From: Desulfobacterales bacterium
GTDB lineage: Bacteria > Desulfobacterota > Desulfobacteria > Desulfobacterales > C00003106
Length of the DNA stretch: 14,596 nucleotides
Direction: 5' to 3'
Assembly: GCA_030672555.1 (NCBI GenBank)
Contig: DAOVGD010000177.1
Location: 1-14,596 of the forward strand
The position numbers were made by a program, and so were the translations under genes. The notes under the pieces were generated by a model. It made no database searches and was not told the DNA's origin. It was given only the letters and a program-made list of their open reading frames with translations. Shown here piece after piece: positions 1 to 7,606 of this stretch. Positions within the stretch are counted from its first letter, which is position 1, and each line of letters begins with the position of its first letter.

Positions 1-119
1 AAGCTCTTACCCAATTCCCGGCGATCAATAATCGTTACCTTAGCCCCCTTGTCCAAGAACAATTTTGTGGCTAAGCACCCTGCCAGGCCACCACCTAATA
101 TAAGAATATGTTTGTTCAT
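1..119 (-). CDS. FAD/NAD-binding oxidoreductase, N-terminal fragment (runs off left edge)
   Basis: Reading the reverse strand from the ATG at 119-117 gives 39 codons without a stop up to the window edge. The peptide starts with a beta strand followed by a dinucleotide-binding glycine motif, ILGGGLAG (residues 7-14), then an alpha helix and a second strand ending in an acidic residue (VTIIDRR, 28-34). This is the classic Rossmann beta-alpha-beta of FAD- or NAD-dependent oxidoreductases. Only this fold can be seen; the substrate-binding part lies outside the window, so the specific enzyme cannot be named. It is divergent from every other gene here. No clear Shine-Dalgarno sequence precedes the ATG, so the start is plausible but not certain. 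Confidence 0.7.
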   Translation of the reverse strand, partial: MNKHILILGGGLAGCLATKLFLDKGAKVTIIDRRELGKS

Positions 120-326
120 GAGATCATACTTGATTTTAAAAAATCTAAAGAGGCCTTTGAAAAAACGTGACATTTTTCAAGGTCTCAAAGCCCTTTTAAA
201 GAACTCAAGACTGTGTTATACCGTAACTGATAATTAATACCTCATAGTTGAAGGATTGACAATTAAATTTTTACTATGAATCTACAGCCCAATGCCATTA
301 ACTATGAGCTAACACAGGAGAACTCA

Positions 327-662
327 ATGAAGCAATATATAATAGATGAATTAAGGCCTAATGACTACAAACAAATAAAGGAGTATCTGGATGAAACCTA
401 TGGTTCTCAACAACCTGTAGAGGGTATGTATTGGATACCTCTTGATCCTGATCTAATGGATCCTGTCCAGGTTGCCCATACTGACTGCCAGCCGTTTTAC
501 TTTTCGGTTATACTGGAACCTACATCGATATCTTTTGAATTGTTGGTGAGGACACGCAACCGAATGCGATGCGATTGTATTCACTATGCAGACAAACGCC
601 AGCGCGACAGCATTATTGAATTTGCTGACAGTATATTTGAGAGGTTGGAGCTTAAGACTTGA
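327..662 (+). CDS. conserved-looking hypothetical protein, 111 aa
   Basis: The ATG at 327 has a good ribosome binding site (AGGAG at 316-320, 6-nt gap), so it is preferred over the in-frame ATG at 276, which lacks one. The product is a small, acidic, soluble-looking protein with no signal peptide or membrane segment. It has an aromatic-rich core (GMYWIPLDPDL, then DCQPFYFSV) and a positively charged stretch with two close cysteines (RTRNRMRCDC). I do not recognise a characterised family and assign no function. The stop at 660-662 is 27 nt before the plsC-like start, so the two are probably co-transcribed. Codon use resembles the neighbours and the reading frame is clean, so it is likely a real gene. 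Confidence 0.75.
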   Translation: MKQYIIDELRPNDYKQIKEYLDETYGSQQPVEGMYWIPLDPDLMDPVQVAHTDCQPFYFSVILEPTSISFELLVRTRNRMRCDCIHYADKRQRDSIIEFADSIFERLELKT

Positions 663-689
663 TGGTTTCATAAATTTTTAAAGGAAAAT

Positions 690-1406
690 TTGATAGGTAT
701 GTTTAAGGTTGTAATGATAGAGACCGCTATCGTCCTGAGCACCTTGTTTTTTGCTATACTCATGATTATTGTATCCCTTTTCCGGAAGGGGGGGGATATA
801 CCACATTGTATAGCAAGGTTCTGGGCTCGAATTGTCTTGCTTATAAGCGGGGTCAGGGTAAACGTGGAAGGGCTTGAGAATGTTGATCTCGGGCAGGCAT
901 ACGTTTATATGGCGAACCACCAGAGTATGTATGATATCCTGGCGCTCTTGGGCTATCTCCCGGTCCAGTTTCGTTGGCTTGCAAAGATAGAGCTGTTTCG
1001 TATCCCTGTTTTCGGACATGCCATGTCAAGGGCAGGTTATATTGAGATTGACCGGTCCAACCGCAGAGCGGCATTTAAAAGTATAGATAGAGCGGCCAAG
1101 AAGATACAAAAGGGGGCCTCAGTCATTATCTTTCCTGAAGGGTCTCGGAGCAAAGATGGCAATATAAAACCGTTTAAAAAAGGGGGATTTGTGCTTGCCC
1201 TAAAATCAAAACGACCGATTGTTCCGGTGACTATTCTGGGAAGTCGGTCTATTCTGCCAAAAGGGAGTTTAAAGATTCAGCCCGGCAAGATCCTTGTAAG
1301 GGTTCATCCTCCTATTGAAACCGCCGGTTTTACAACTAAGACCATAACTGAGCTTATGGAGGCTGTTCGGTCTGTCATCGCCGAGGATATTGAGGGGTAT
1401 CAATAG
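690..1406 (+). CDS. plsC: 1-acyl-sn-glycerol-3-phosphate acyltransferase (PlsC family)
   Basis: The likely role is transfer of an acyl chain to the sn-2 position of lysophosphatidate, giving phosphatidate for membrane lipid synthesis at the inner face of the cytoplasmic membrane. Visible features: one N-terminal membrane segment (about residues 9-31); the catalytic HX4D motif in ANHQSMYD (H77, D82); the block GYIEIDR (116-122); the glycerol-phosphate-binding block FPEGSRS (148-154); and the final VPV block (178-180). The 238-aa length is normal for the family. The start is uncertain: TTG at 690 lies 4 nt after AAGGA (681-685), while the in-frame ATG at 699 is 13 nt away, so TTG fits spacing better. 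Other acyl acceptors are possible within this superfamily. Confidence 0.88.
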   Translation: MIGMFKVVMIETAIVLSTLFFAILMIIVSLFRKGGDIPHCIARFWARIVLLISGVRVNVEGLENVDLGQAYVYMANHQSMYDILALLGYLPVQFRWLAKIELFRIPVFGHAMSRAGYIEIDRSNRRAAFKSIDRAAKKIQKGASVIIFPEGSRSKDGNIKPFKKGGFVLALKSKRPIVPVTILGSRSILPKGSLKIQPGKILVRVHPPIETAGFTTKTITELMEAVRSVIAEDIEGYQ

Positions 1407-1441
1407 ATAAGAGACTTGATTAATATCGCAATTCTTAATTG

Positions 1442-1511
1442 GTCAAATAGTCGAGTGGTCCAGTGGTCACAATTTAACCTACTCGACAACTCGACGACTC
1501 AACTACTCGAC
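1442..1511. repeat. inverted array of degenerate 8-bp units (plsC-rnj gap)
   Basis: On the plus strand, 8-bp units resembling GTCGAGTG run at 1442-1465 (units start at 1442, 1450, 1458). After about 14 bp, the same unit appears on the other strand (as TACTCGAC) at 1480-1511 (starts 1480, 1488, 1496, 1504). The arms can pair into an imperfect hairpin. The array occupies most of the gap between plsC and rnj. Same unit as at 3217, 10812 and 11017. Confidence 0.85.
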
Positions 1512-1545
1512 CAACTTTCAAAATATATAGGACATAAAAAGAACA

Positions 1546-3207
1546 ATGGATGAAGATACACTACGCATTATACCATTAGGGGGGCTGGGAGAGATCGGCC
1601 TTAATATGATGCTATTTGAATATGGGGACACCATTATGGTGGTCGATGCCGGCATTATGTTCCCGGAAGACTATATGCTTGGAGTTGACATTGTTATCCC
1701 GGATATCACCTACCTGAAGGGAAAAAAAGATAAGGTCAAAGGGATCATATTAACACACGGCCATGAAGATCACATTGGCGCGATTCCGTATGTTTTGCCT
1801 GAGATCGATGCGCCAATATATGGGACCCCTTTTACCCTCGGCCTGCTCGAATATAAGCTCCGGGAACACAAGTTGGTTGATAGGGCCTCGCTCAACAAGA
1901 TAGCTCCGAGAGAGAGGATAGATATAGGGCCGTTTAATGTAGAGTTTGTCCGGGTGAGTCATAGCGTGGTGGACGGGGTTGGTCTGGGGATTCGAACCCC
2001 TGTAGGACTTGTGGTCCATTCGGGAGATTTTAAGATCAGCCAGATTCCGGTACAGGGTGAGATGACCGACATTGCAAAATTTGCCGCATTTGGGGAAGAA
2101 GGTGTCCTCGCCCTTATGTCTGATTCGACCAATGTGGAAAAAGAAGGGTATACTATTTCTGAAAAGGAAATCGGAGGCACATTAGAGGACATATTCAGAG
2201 AGTGTACCGGCCGGATTATTGTGGCTATGTTTGCCTCCAACGTCATACGTGCCCAGCAAGTTGTCAATATTGCGCAAATGTTTGGTAGAAAAGTAGCCTT
2301 TAACGGTCGCAGCATGCTGGCAAGTGTGGCGATCGCCAAGAATTTGGGATACCTGCATATACCGGAATCGCAGGAGATTACTATAGGAAATGTCAAGAAT
2401 ACCCCGGATGAAGAGGTGTTGATTGTGACAACCGGAAGCCAGGGTGAGCCGATGTCCGCCCTGAATCGTATGGCGTCAGGTTCCCACAAGCAGATCAAAA
2501 TTAAACCGGGCGATACAGTTATCTTATCGTCCAAGTTTATTCCGGGCAACGAGAAGGCGATTGCCCACATTATCAATCGTCTTTATAAGAAAGGGGCAGA
2601 GGTTATCTACGAAAAGGTTTCTGCAATACATGTCTCGGGTCATGCGTTTCAAGAAGAACTAAAGCTGATGATCAATCTCACCAAGCCGAGGTACTTTATT
2701 CCGATACACGGCGAATATCGGCACCTGATCCGTCATGCTCACCTGGCACAACAGGTGGGAATCCCTGAAGAGAACATATTCCTTGCCGAGAACGGTGGGA
2801 CTGTTATATTTGATAAGAGTAGAGGTTGGTTGGGGGAATCAATTGATACCGGTAGGATTCTTGTTGACGGAAAAGGGGTCGGCGATATCGGAACAAGTGT
2901 GCTGAGGGAGCGTAGAGACCTCTCGGAGGATGGGCTGGTTATTGTCGCGATGGCCGTCGATGAAGAGACAGGGATAGTAGTGCAAGGCCCCGATATCATT
3001 TCTCGTGGTTTTGTATTTGAAGACCGGAGTCGTGACATCCTGGAAGATGCAAAATGTATTGTGTTAGAAATCATAGAAGAACGTGCAAAAAAAGGCTCTG
3101 ATGATTGGGAAGGCACTAAGGCCAAGATCGTAAAGGCCCTTCGCCGCTATTTCTTTTTTGTGATTGAGCGAAGGCCGGTTATTCTTCCAATTATATTGGA
3201 AACGTAA
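1546..3207 (+). CDS. rnj: ribonuclease J
   Basis: Metallo-beta-lactamase/beta-CASP ribonuclease with 5'-to-3' exonuclease and endonuclease activity, acting in rRNA maturation and mRNA decay in the cytoplasm. The zinc-binding motif HGHEDH is at residues 71-76. Further metal or catalytic residues are H139 (VSHS), D161 (SGDFK) and H388 (PIHGEYRH). The beta-CASP part contains TGSQGEP (296-302) and HVSGHA (362-367). The C-terminus ends in the family-typical ERRPVILPIILE. At 553 aa it is full length. The start at 1546 lacks a strong Shine-Dalgarno (only AGG about 14 nt upstream) but matches the family N-terminus (LRIIPLGGLGEIG). It precedes ftsK, with an 8-bp repeat array between them. Confidence 0.96.
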   Translation: MDEDTLRIIPLGGLGEIGLNMMLFEYGDTIMVVDAGIMFPEDYMLGVDIVIPDITYLKGKKDKVKGIILTHGHEDHIGAIPYVLPEIDAPIYGTPFTLGLLEYKLREHKLVDRASLNKIAPRERIDIGPFNVEFVRVSHSVVDGVGLGIRTPVGLVVHSGDFKISQIPVQGEMTDIAKFAAFGEEGVLALMSDSTNVEKEGYTISEKEIGGTLEDIFRECTGRIIVAMFASNVIRAQQVVNIAQMFGRKVAFNGRSMLASVAIAKNLGYLHIPESQEITIGNVKNTPDEEVLIVTTGSQGEPMSALNRMASGSHKQIKIKPGDTVILSSKFIPGNEKAIAHIINRLYKKGAEVIYEKVSAIHVSGHAFQEELKLMINLTKPRYFIPIHGEYRHLIRHAHLAQQVGIPEENIFLAENGGTVIFDKSRGWLGESIDTGRILVDGKGVGDIGTSVLRERRDLSEDGLVIVAMAVDEETGIVVQGPDIISRGFVFEDRSRDILEDAKCIVLEIIEERAKKGSDDWEGTKAKIVKALRRYFFFVIERRPVILPIILET

Positions 3208-3216
3208 GGTTTATTG

Positions 3217-3294
3217 GTCGAGTAGTCGAGTAGTCAAGTGGTCGAGTGGTCAAGTGGTCAAATTTCCATTACTCCATCACTCCAGCACTCCAGC
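3217..3294. repeat. array of degenerate 8-bp units (rnj-ftsK gap)
   Basis: Six consecutive 8-bp units of consensus GTCRAGTR start at 3217, 3225, 3233, 3241, 3249 and 3257. A second 8-bp series (ACTCCATC at 3271, ACTCCAGC at 3279 and 3287) follows; read on the other strand it resembles the first unit, so the two series form imperfect inverted arms. The array begins 9 bp after the rnj stop and ends 16 to 22 bp before the candidate ftsK starts, filling the gap. Confidence 0.88.
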
Positions 3295-3316
3295 AAAAGT
3301 ATTGAATAATGTGGTA

Positions 3317-5482
3317 ATGTCTATGCGTAAAGAGATAATAGGAATTGCTCTTCTGTTTTTACTTATCTTTACATCGGTAAGTCTTTTTACTTACCATCCG
3401 GCAGACCCCTCGATTAACCATGCCTCGCCTGTGAGATACATACATAACCTCTTCGGGCCCGCGGGCGCATATACCGCTGGTTTTTTAATCGCACTTTTTG
3501 GGCTTGGGGCATACTGGTTCCCTCTATTGTTCCTTCTTATTACCATTGATGTGTTCAAAGAAACCGGTGTCAGGAGGGCTCTTCTAAATGTTGCCGGCGG
3601 TGTCCTTTTAGCTCTCTCCACGGGGTCGTTACTTGCGTTTGAAAGGACCAACTATATCATAGGCGGCCGAAAATTTTCCAGTGGCGGAATATTCGGAATC
3701 TCCATGTCGCAATTTCTGGAGAGGTATTTTAGTAACATTGGCGGGCGCATTTTTCTTTGGACGGTTTTGATAATAGGGTTTATTCTGATGACCCGTTTTT
3801 CGTTGTTGGCTTTCTTCAAATGGCTTATAGCCACCACACGTCTTACACTTGCCCGAATAAAGACATCGTGGACAATTTATAGGGAACGCCGCATCAAGGC
3901 AAAGGCCCGTATAAAGGCGAAAAGGCTTCGTGATAACAAGGAGCCAGGGAAGTTGAAGATCAAAGAGACCTTGCCCAAGCCTATTAAGGAGCCCCCTGTA
4001 TTTGAACAAGAATCTTTTTCCTTTATGGCCAGTGGAAAGGCAAAATATCAACTCCCATTGCTAAGCTTTTTGGACGGGCCTGAGAGCCAACCTAAAGGAT
4101 CGGATCACGACAGCCTTGTTATGCTCTCCAAGCTTTTAGAAAAGAAAATGAACGATTTTGGCGTATCCGGGAAAGTGGTGGAAGTATGTCCCGGACCGGT
4201 CATTACGACTTTTGAATATGAGCCGGCCCCGGGTGTTAAGATCAATAAGATTGTAGGGTTGGCCGATGATCTCGCTCTGTCATTAAGGGCGACCAGTATT
4301 CGCATTGTTGCCCCGATACCCGGCAAGGCGGCCATTGGGGTTGAGATTCCAAATTCAGATAGGGCTGTAGTGAAATTAAAAGAGATCCTTATGGACGGTT
4401 CCTTTCAGAGTGGTGAGTCAAAACTTACCATTGTTCTTGGAAAGAGCATTGCTGGGAATCCGATTGTGTCCGATCTGGCCAAGATGCCGCATTTGCTGAT
4501 TGCAGGCGCGACCGGAACCGGAAAGAGTGTTGCTTTGAACTCCATGATCTGTAGCATACTTTACAAGTCTACACCCGATGAAGTGAAGATGGTAATGATC
4601 GATCCGAAACGGATCGAGCTTTCTATTTATGATGGTATACCCCATCTGATAACACCGGTTGTAACCGATCCCAAAAAAGCGACAAATGCTCTTTACTGGG
4701 CGGTTCAGGAGATGGAACGCCGTTACGAATTAATGGCGGAGATGGGGGTTCGGAATGTCGATCGTTACAATTACAAGGTCGAAAAAGGGTTGAAGAGTAC
4801 AAAGAAGATAACGGATGAGGAGATAAAAAATGAGAAAATGCCTTGCATTGTTGTGGTCATCGATGAACTGGCTGATCTGATGATGGTGGCATCCCGAGAT
4901 GTCGAAGTGGCTATTACCCGGCTTTCGCAGATGGCCAGAGCGTCCGGGATCCATTTGTTGATTGCTACCCAGAGGCCTTCGGTAGATGTTTTGACCGGGG
5001 TTATTAAAGCGAACTTGCCGGCGAGGATCTCCTTTCAAGTCTCTTCAAAGACCGATTCCAGGACTATTCTTGACGCCAACGGGGCTGAAAGCCTCTTGGG
5101 CGCCGGTGACATGCTGTTTCTTGCTCCCGGCACGGCCAAACTTCAAAGGATTCACGGCGCTCATGTTTCGGAACCCGAGATAAAGAGGATCATAGAGTTC
5201 CTGAAGAAACAGGGAAAACCGGATTACGATAAGAGTGTCTTGGAAAGCAGGCCGGCAGACAAGACTCAAAACGGAGATGACGAATACGACGAAAGATATG
5301 ACGAGGCAGTGGAGATTGTTACACAGACACGTCAGGCATCCATTTCTATGTTGCAAAGGAAGCTCCGCGTCGGGTACAATCGTGCCGCCCGAATGATAGA
5401 GATGATGGAAAGAGAGGGCGTGGTAGGACCATCTGATGGGAGTAGGCCGAGAGAGGTACTGGCGAAGGGGTTTGGCGATTGA
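3317..5482 (+). CDS. ftsK: DNA translocase FtsK/SpoIIIE family
   Basis: Membrane-anchored, ATP-driven double-strand DNA pump that clears chromosome termini from the division septum. The N-terminus has four hydrophobic segments (about 6-24, 52-78, 88-106, 144-170), followed by a short basic linker. The motor domain carries Walker A GATGTGKS (397-404) and Walker B VVVIDE (512-517). The C-terminal winged-helix gamma domain, which reads polar DNA motifs, begins near VEIVTQT and ends near SRPREVL. The 721-aa length is normal. The frame stays open upstream into rnj, but that extension encodes the repeat array and is not family-like. Starts at ATG 3317, ATG 3323 or GTG 3311 are all possible; none has a clear Shine-Dalgarno. 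The stop codon lies inside the next repeat element. Confidence 0.95.
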   Translation: MSMRKEIIGIALLFLLIFTSVSLFTYHPADPSINHASPVRYIHNLFGPAGAYTAGFLIALFGLGAYWFPLLFLLITIDVFKETGVRRALLNVAGGVLLALSTGSLLAFERTNYIIGGRKFSSGGIFGISMSQFLERYFSNIGGRIFLWTVLIIGFILMTRFSLLAFFKWLIATTRLTLARIKTSWTIYRERRIKAKARIKAKRLRDNKEPGKLKIKETLPKPIKEPPVFEQESFSFMASGKAKYQLPLLSFLDGPESQPKGSDHDSLVMLSKLLEKKMNDFGVSGKVVEVCPGPVITTFEYEPAPGVKINKIVGLADDLALSLRATSIRIVAPIPGKAAIGVEIPNSDRAVVKLKEILMDGSFQSGESKLTIVLGKSIAGNPIVSDLAKMPHLLIAGATGTGKSVALNSMICSILYKSTPDEVKMVMIDPKRIELSIYDGIPHLITPVVTDPKKATNALYWAVQEMERRYELMAEMGVRNVDRYNYKVEKGLKSTKKITDEEIKNEKMPCIVVVIDELADLMMVASRDVEVAITRLSQMARASGIHLLIATQRPSVDVLTGVIKANLPARISFQVSSKTDSRTILDANGAESLLGAGDMLFLAPGTAKLQRIHGAHVSEPEIKRIIEFLKKQGKPDYDKSVLESRPADKTQNGDDEYDERYDEAVEIVTQTRQASISMLQRKLRVGYNRAARMIEMMEREGVVGPSDGSRPREVLAKGFGD

Positions 5483-5672
5483 AGATTGATGGTTTCGCAA
5501 AAAGTCTTCAATTCGCTTGATTGGTCACGTGATAAGACTCTCATTGATCATTGATCATTTCACATTTGTCATCTGTCATTTTTTTAATGGTAAATGCCCA
5601 ATGATAGATGATAAATGACAGATGACAAGTTATCGAGACTTTTTACGAAATCTTCAATCGTCAATCTTCAAT
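5477..5672. repeat. large nested inverted repeat built of 7-bp units (ftsK-lolA gap)
   Basis: About 196 bp with tandem 7-bp units in opposite orientations. Left outer: GATTGAA (5477) and GATTGAT (5484), then TTTCGCAAAAAGTCT ending near 5507. Left inner: ATTGATC-like units in register from 5543 to 5584. Right inner: AATGATA-like units in register from 5586 to 5634. Right outer: TCTTCAA, TCGTCAA and TCTTCAA at 5651-5671. A perfect 16-bp inverted repeat sits at 5566-5581 and 5613-5628. The outer arms pair TTTCGCAAAAAGTCT with 5636-5650, with one mismatch. The ftsK stop (5480-5482) lies within the first unit, and the lolA RBS starts about 6 bp after the end. Confidence 0.9.
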
Positions 5673-5688
5673 ATCTAAGGGGATACTT

Positions 5689-6363
5689 ATGGTGAAACGA
5701 ACTATTTTGTATGTGATTATGTTGCTTGGGTGTTTTGCTTTTAACTCCTGGGCGTTGACGGTTTCAGAGGTGGTAGACCGTGTGGAAGCGCGGTACGCTT
5801 CGTCTGATTGCCAGGCAGTTTTTTCCCAGGAGTCGAAGCTCAAGGCAATGGATGTCACTGATACAGCAACCGGGAAGGTCTATTTCAAGAAATCTGATAT
5901 GATGCGTTGGGATTATGAGAGCCCCGAAAGGCAGACCATCGTTACCGATGGAAAGACATTGTGGATGTATCGTCCGGATGAAGCCCAGGTGGCAATCGGC
6001 CGGGCGGCAGACTATTTTGGGGATGGTGAGGGCTTGAGTTTCTTGTCTGATATTACGATACTGCGCTCCCAATTCCAGATCCGTTTTGCCGGCCCAACGG
6101 GTGAGGAGGTACGGGATGATCAATATCTTTTGGAGTTAACCCCTAATGTTCAGAGGTCGAACCTGTCATACCTCTATCTCTGGATATCTAAGGACACTTT
6201 TTATGTTGTTCGTTCAAAGGTCTTTAATCCATTCGGAGATACTACTATGATTACGTTCGAAAATGTTCAGTTCAACCAGAATCTAAAACCATCCTTTTTT
6301 GTCTTTGAGGTTCCGGAAGGGACCGAGGTGATAGAGATGGGAGGAGGGGAGGCGGGACAGTAG
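5689..6363 (+). CDS. lolA: outer-membrane lipoprotein carrier protein LolA
   Basis: Periplasmic chaperone that carries lipoproteins from the LolCDE transporter to the outer membrane. The 224-aa product has an N-terminal signal peptide (basic VKR, hydrophobic core 6-19) with a probable signal peptidase I site after SWA (residue 22). The mature part has the LolA signature stretches GKVYFKKSDMMRWDYESPE (62-80) and TDGKTLWMYRPDEAQV (86-101), and the LolA pattern of alternating beta strands. The start ATG at 5689 follows AGGGGA (5678-5683). A lipobox-like LLGC lies at 12-15, inside the hydrophobic core; this is odd for a soluble carrier and is probably not used. Placement downstream of ftsK matches a linkage common in Gram-negative bacteria. 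The stop is 2 bp before the nadA start, suggesting translational coupling. Confidence 0.9.
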   Translation: MVKRTILYVIMLLGCFAFNSWALTVSEVVDRVEARYASSDCQAVFSQESKLKAMDVTDTATGKVYFKKSDMMRWDYESPERQTIVTDGKTLWMYRPDEAQVAIGRAADYFGDGEGLSFLSDITILRSQFQIRFAGPTGEEVRDDQYLLELTPNVQRSNLSYLYLWISKDTFYVVRSKVFNPFGDTTMITFENVQFNQNLKPSFFVFEVPEGTEVIEMGGGEAGQ

Positions 6364-6365
6364 GC

Positions 6366-7292
6366 GTGCACAACAGGATACGAGAATTATTAAGAGAAAA
6401 AAATGCCATCTTGCTGGCACACAACTATCAAAGGCCTGAGATCCAGGATGTAGCGGATCTCTGCGGAGACTCTCTTGAGTTGAGCCTTAAGGCGTCAAAG
6501 ACAGATGCCGAGGTCATTGTATTCTGCGGTGTTCATTTTATGGCAGAGACCGCGTCAATTGCCTGCCCGGACAAGACGGTGATTCTTCCGGTTCTGAATG
6601 CCGGATGCCCGATGGCAGATGATATTACCCCTGAGGCCCTTTTAAAGAGAAAGGCCGAACTGCCCGGAGTGCCAATTGTTACCTATGTCAATTCGCCTGC
6701 TTCGGTAAAGGCCCTAAGCGATATATGTTGCACGTCTGCCAATGCAATAGAAGTGGTAAACAGTCTGGATACGGATACGGTTTTAATGACTCCGGACAGA
6801 AACCTGGCCAAATATGTGGCAACAAAGACCGACAAAGAGGTCCTTTTTTGGGATGGTTGTTGTCCCATCCACGACAGGATGACGCGGGAAGATGTGTTGG
6901 AGGCAAAAGCAGCTCATCCCGAAGCGCTTTTTATGGCCCATCCTGAGTGCAGCCCGGAGGTTCTGGAGCTCGCTGATAAGATCTTTAGTACTTCGGGAAT
7001 GCTTTCTTATGCCCGCAAGTCAGATATAGAATCTTTTATTGTGGGCACCGAAGAAGGGCTCCTTTATCCCATGCGGTGCGATAATCCCGCCAAGAAATTC
7101 TACCTGGCCTGGGAAGGATTGATCTGCGAAGATATGAAGCGGACGCACCTGGCAGATGTACTGCGCGCCCTTGAGAACATGGAATATATCATCAAGGTGC
7201 CTGAAGCTATACGGATTCCCGCCTTTAAGGCTGTTAAGAGGATGCTGGAGATTTCAGTGTCACCCAATTCAGACGATTCCTCCGAAAGATAA
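6366..7292 (+). CDS. nadA: quinolinate synthase
   Basis: [4Fe-4S] enzyme condensing iminoaspartate with dihydroxyacetone phosphate to quinolinate in de novo NAD synthesis, in the cytoplasm. Family motifs are clear: AHNYQRPEIQDVAD near the N-terminus (18-31), GVHFMAET (55-62), NAGCPMAD (78-85), YVNSPASVKA (107-116) and CTSANA (122-127). The three cluster cysteines match C81, C166 (in WDGCCPIH) and C254 (LICEDMK). The 308-aa length is typical. Translation starts at GTG 6366, preceded by a GGAGG-rich stretch at about 6340-6356 in the end of lolA, so it is probably coupled to lolA. No nadB or nadC is visible. The short hydrophilic tail after residue 298 is unremarkable. Confidence 0.96.
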   Translation: MHNRIRELLREKNAILLAHNYQRPEIQDVADLCGDSLELSLKASKTDAEVIVFCGVHFMAETASIACPDKTVILPVLNAGCPMADDITPEALLKRKAELPGVPIVTYVNSPASVKALSDICCTSANAIEVVNSLDTDTVLMTPDRNLAKYVATKTDKEVLFWDGCCPIHDRMTREDVLEAKAAHPEALFMAHPECSPEVLELADKIFSTSGMLSYARKSDIESFIVGTEEGLLYPMRCDNPAKKFYLAWEGLICEDMKRTHLADVLRALENMEYIIKVPEAIRIPAFKAVKRMLEISVSPNSDDSSER

Positions 7293-7346
7293 ATTCTCAA
7301 TCCCTGAACCCCCTTACTTGATAGCGTAGATAAAACGAGGAATTTT

Positions 7347-7377
7347 TCCCCGCCAATGGAGACAAAACTCCCCGCCA
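7347..7377. repeat. direct repeat TCCCCGCCA x2, 22-bp period
   Basis: Two identical 9-bp copies start at 7347 and 7369. The period is close to two DNA helical turns, so both would face the same side, as expected for a protein-binding site. Chance occurrence is possible. It lies about 55 bp after the nadA stop. Confidence 0.4.
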
Positions 7378-7422
7378 TAAAAATTGGTCCCGGCTGCTTG
7401 TGTAAAAAAGAACAATGTGTTT

Positions 7423-7438
7423 CAGTAGTATTCTACTG
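7423..7438. promoter_or_regulatory. inverted repeat CAGTAG-N4-CTACTG, possible activator site
   Basis: Perfect 6-bp arms flank a 4-bp spacer. The centre lies about 88 bp upstream of the transcription start predicted from the sigma-54-type promoter, a usual distance for a bacterial enhancer-binding protein. The binding protein is unknown and the role is inferred from position only. Confidence 0.4.
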
Positions 7439-7492
7439 TTAAATCAGCCTATTATATTTTGCTTGCAATCGATGTGTTTCTGTTGTATGGTT

Positions 7493-7508
7493 TGGCACCA
7501 AAATCGCA
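7493..7508 (+). promoter_or_regulatory. sigma-54 (RpoN) -24/-12 promoter candidate
   Basis: TGGCACCAAAATCGCA matches the RpoN consensus TGGCAC-N5-TTGCA at all defined positions except one (C for T at 7505). The key GG (7494-7495) and GC (7506-7507) are separated by exactly 10 nt. Transcription would start near 7519, giving a leader of about 87 nt before the receiver gene. It would drive the receiver gene and fhs and require an ATP-dependent enhancer-binding activator. Confidence 0.72.
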
Positions 7509-7606
7509 TTTAGACCAGTACTTAGCATATTCCGGATGGACGTAAACTAAGCTTTTCGTTTCGCGACCGTTTTTGATCCGTTATTATATGCCGGCGAGGA
7601 AGGTTT

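Larger units (their letters stand above)
7293..7606. other. 314-bp intergenic regulatory region between nadA and the receiver gene
   Basis: No ORF or RNA gene is recognised here. The stretch is AT-rich in its second half and lacks the 7/8-bp repeat arrays found in the other long gaps. It contains a direct repeat TCCCCGCCA (7347-7355 and 7369-7377, 22-bp period), an inverted repeat CAGTAG-N4-CTACTG (7423-7438) and a sigma-54-type promoter (7493-7508). It is the clearest operon boundary in the window. Confidence 0.7.

Noticed and set aside
49..237. Plus-strand ORF of 62 codons at the left edge
   Set aside because: It overlaps the minus-strand Rossmann-fold N-terminus, has no recognisable motif and no RBS.
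256..261. TTGACA as a sigma-70 -35 box for the hypothetical gene
   Set aside because: No acceptable -10 box is found 16-18 bp downstream; the nearest TACTAT and TATGAA are only 10-13 bp away.
3217..3294. CRISPR array
   Set aside because: Units are 8 bp, contiguous and degenerate, with no spacers and no cas genes nearby.
3164..3316. Longer FtsK start overlapping the end of rnj
   Set aside because: The extension would translate the 8-bp repeat array and lacks family similarity.
7463..7491. Sigma-70 promoter TTGCAA-N17-TATGGT before the receiver gene
   Set aside because: Each box has only 4 of 6 matches, and the neighbouring sigma-54 match is much better. It may still contribute.
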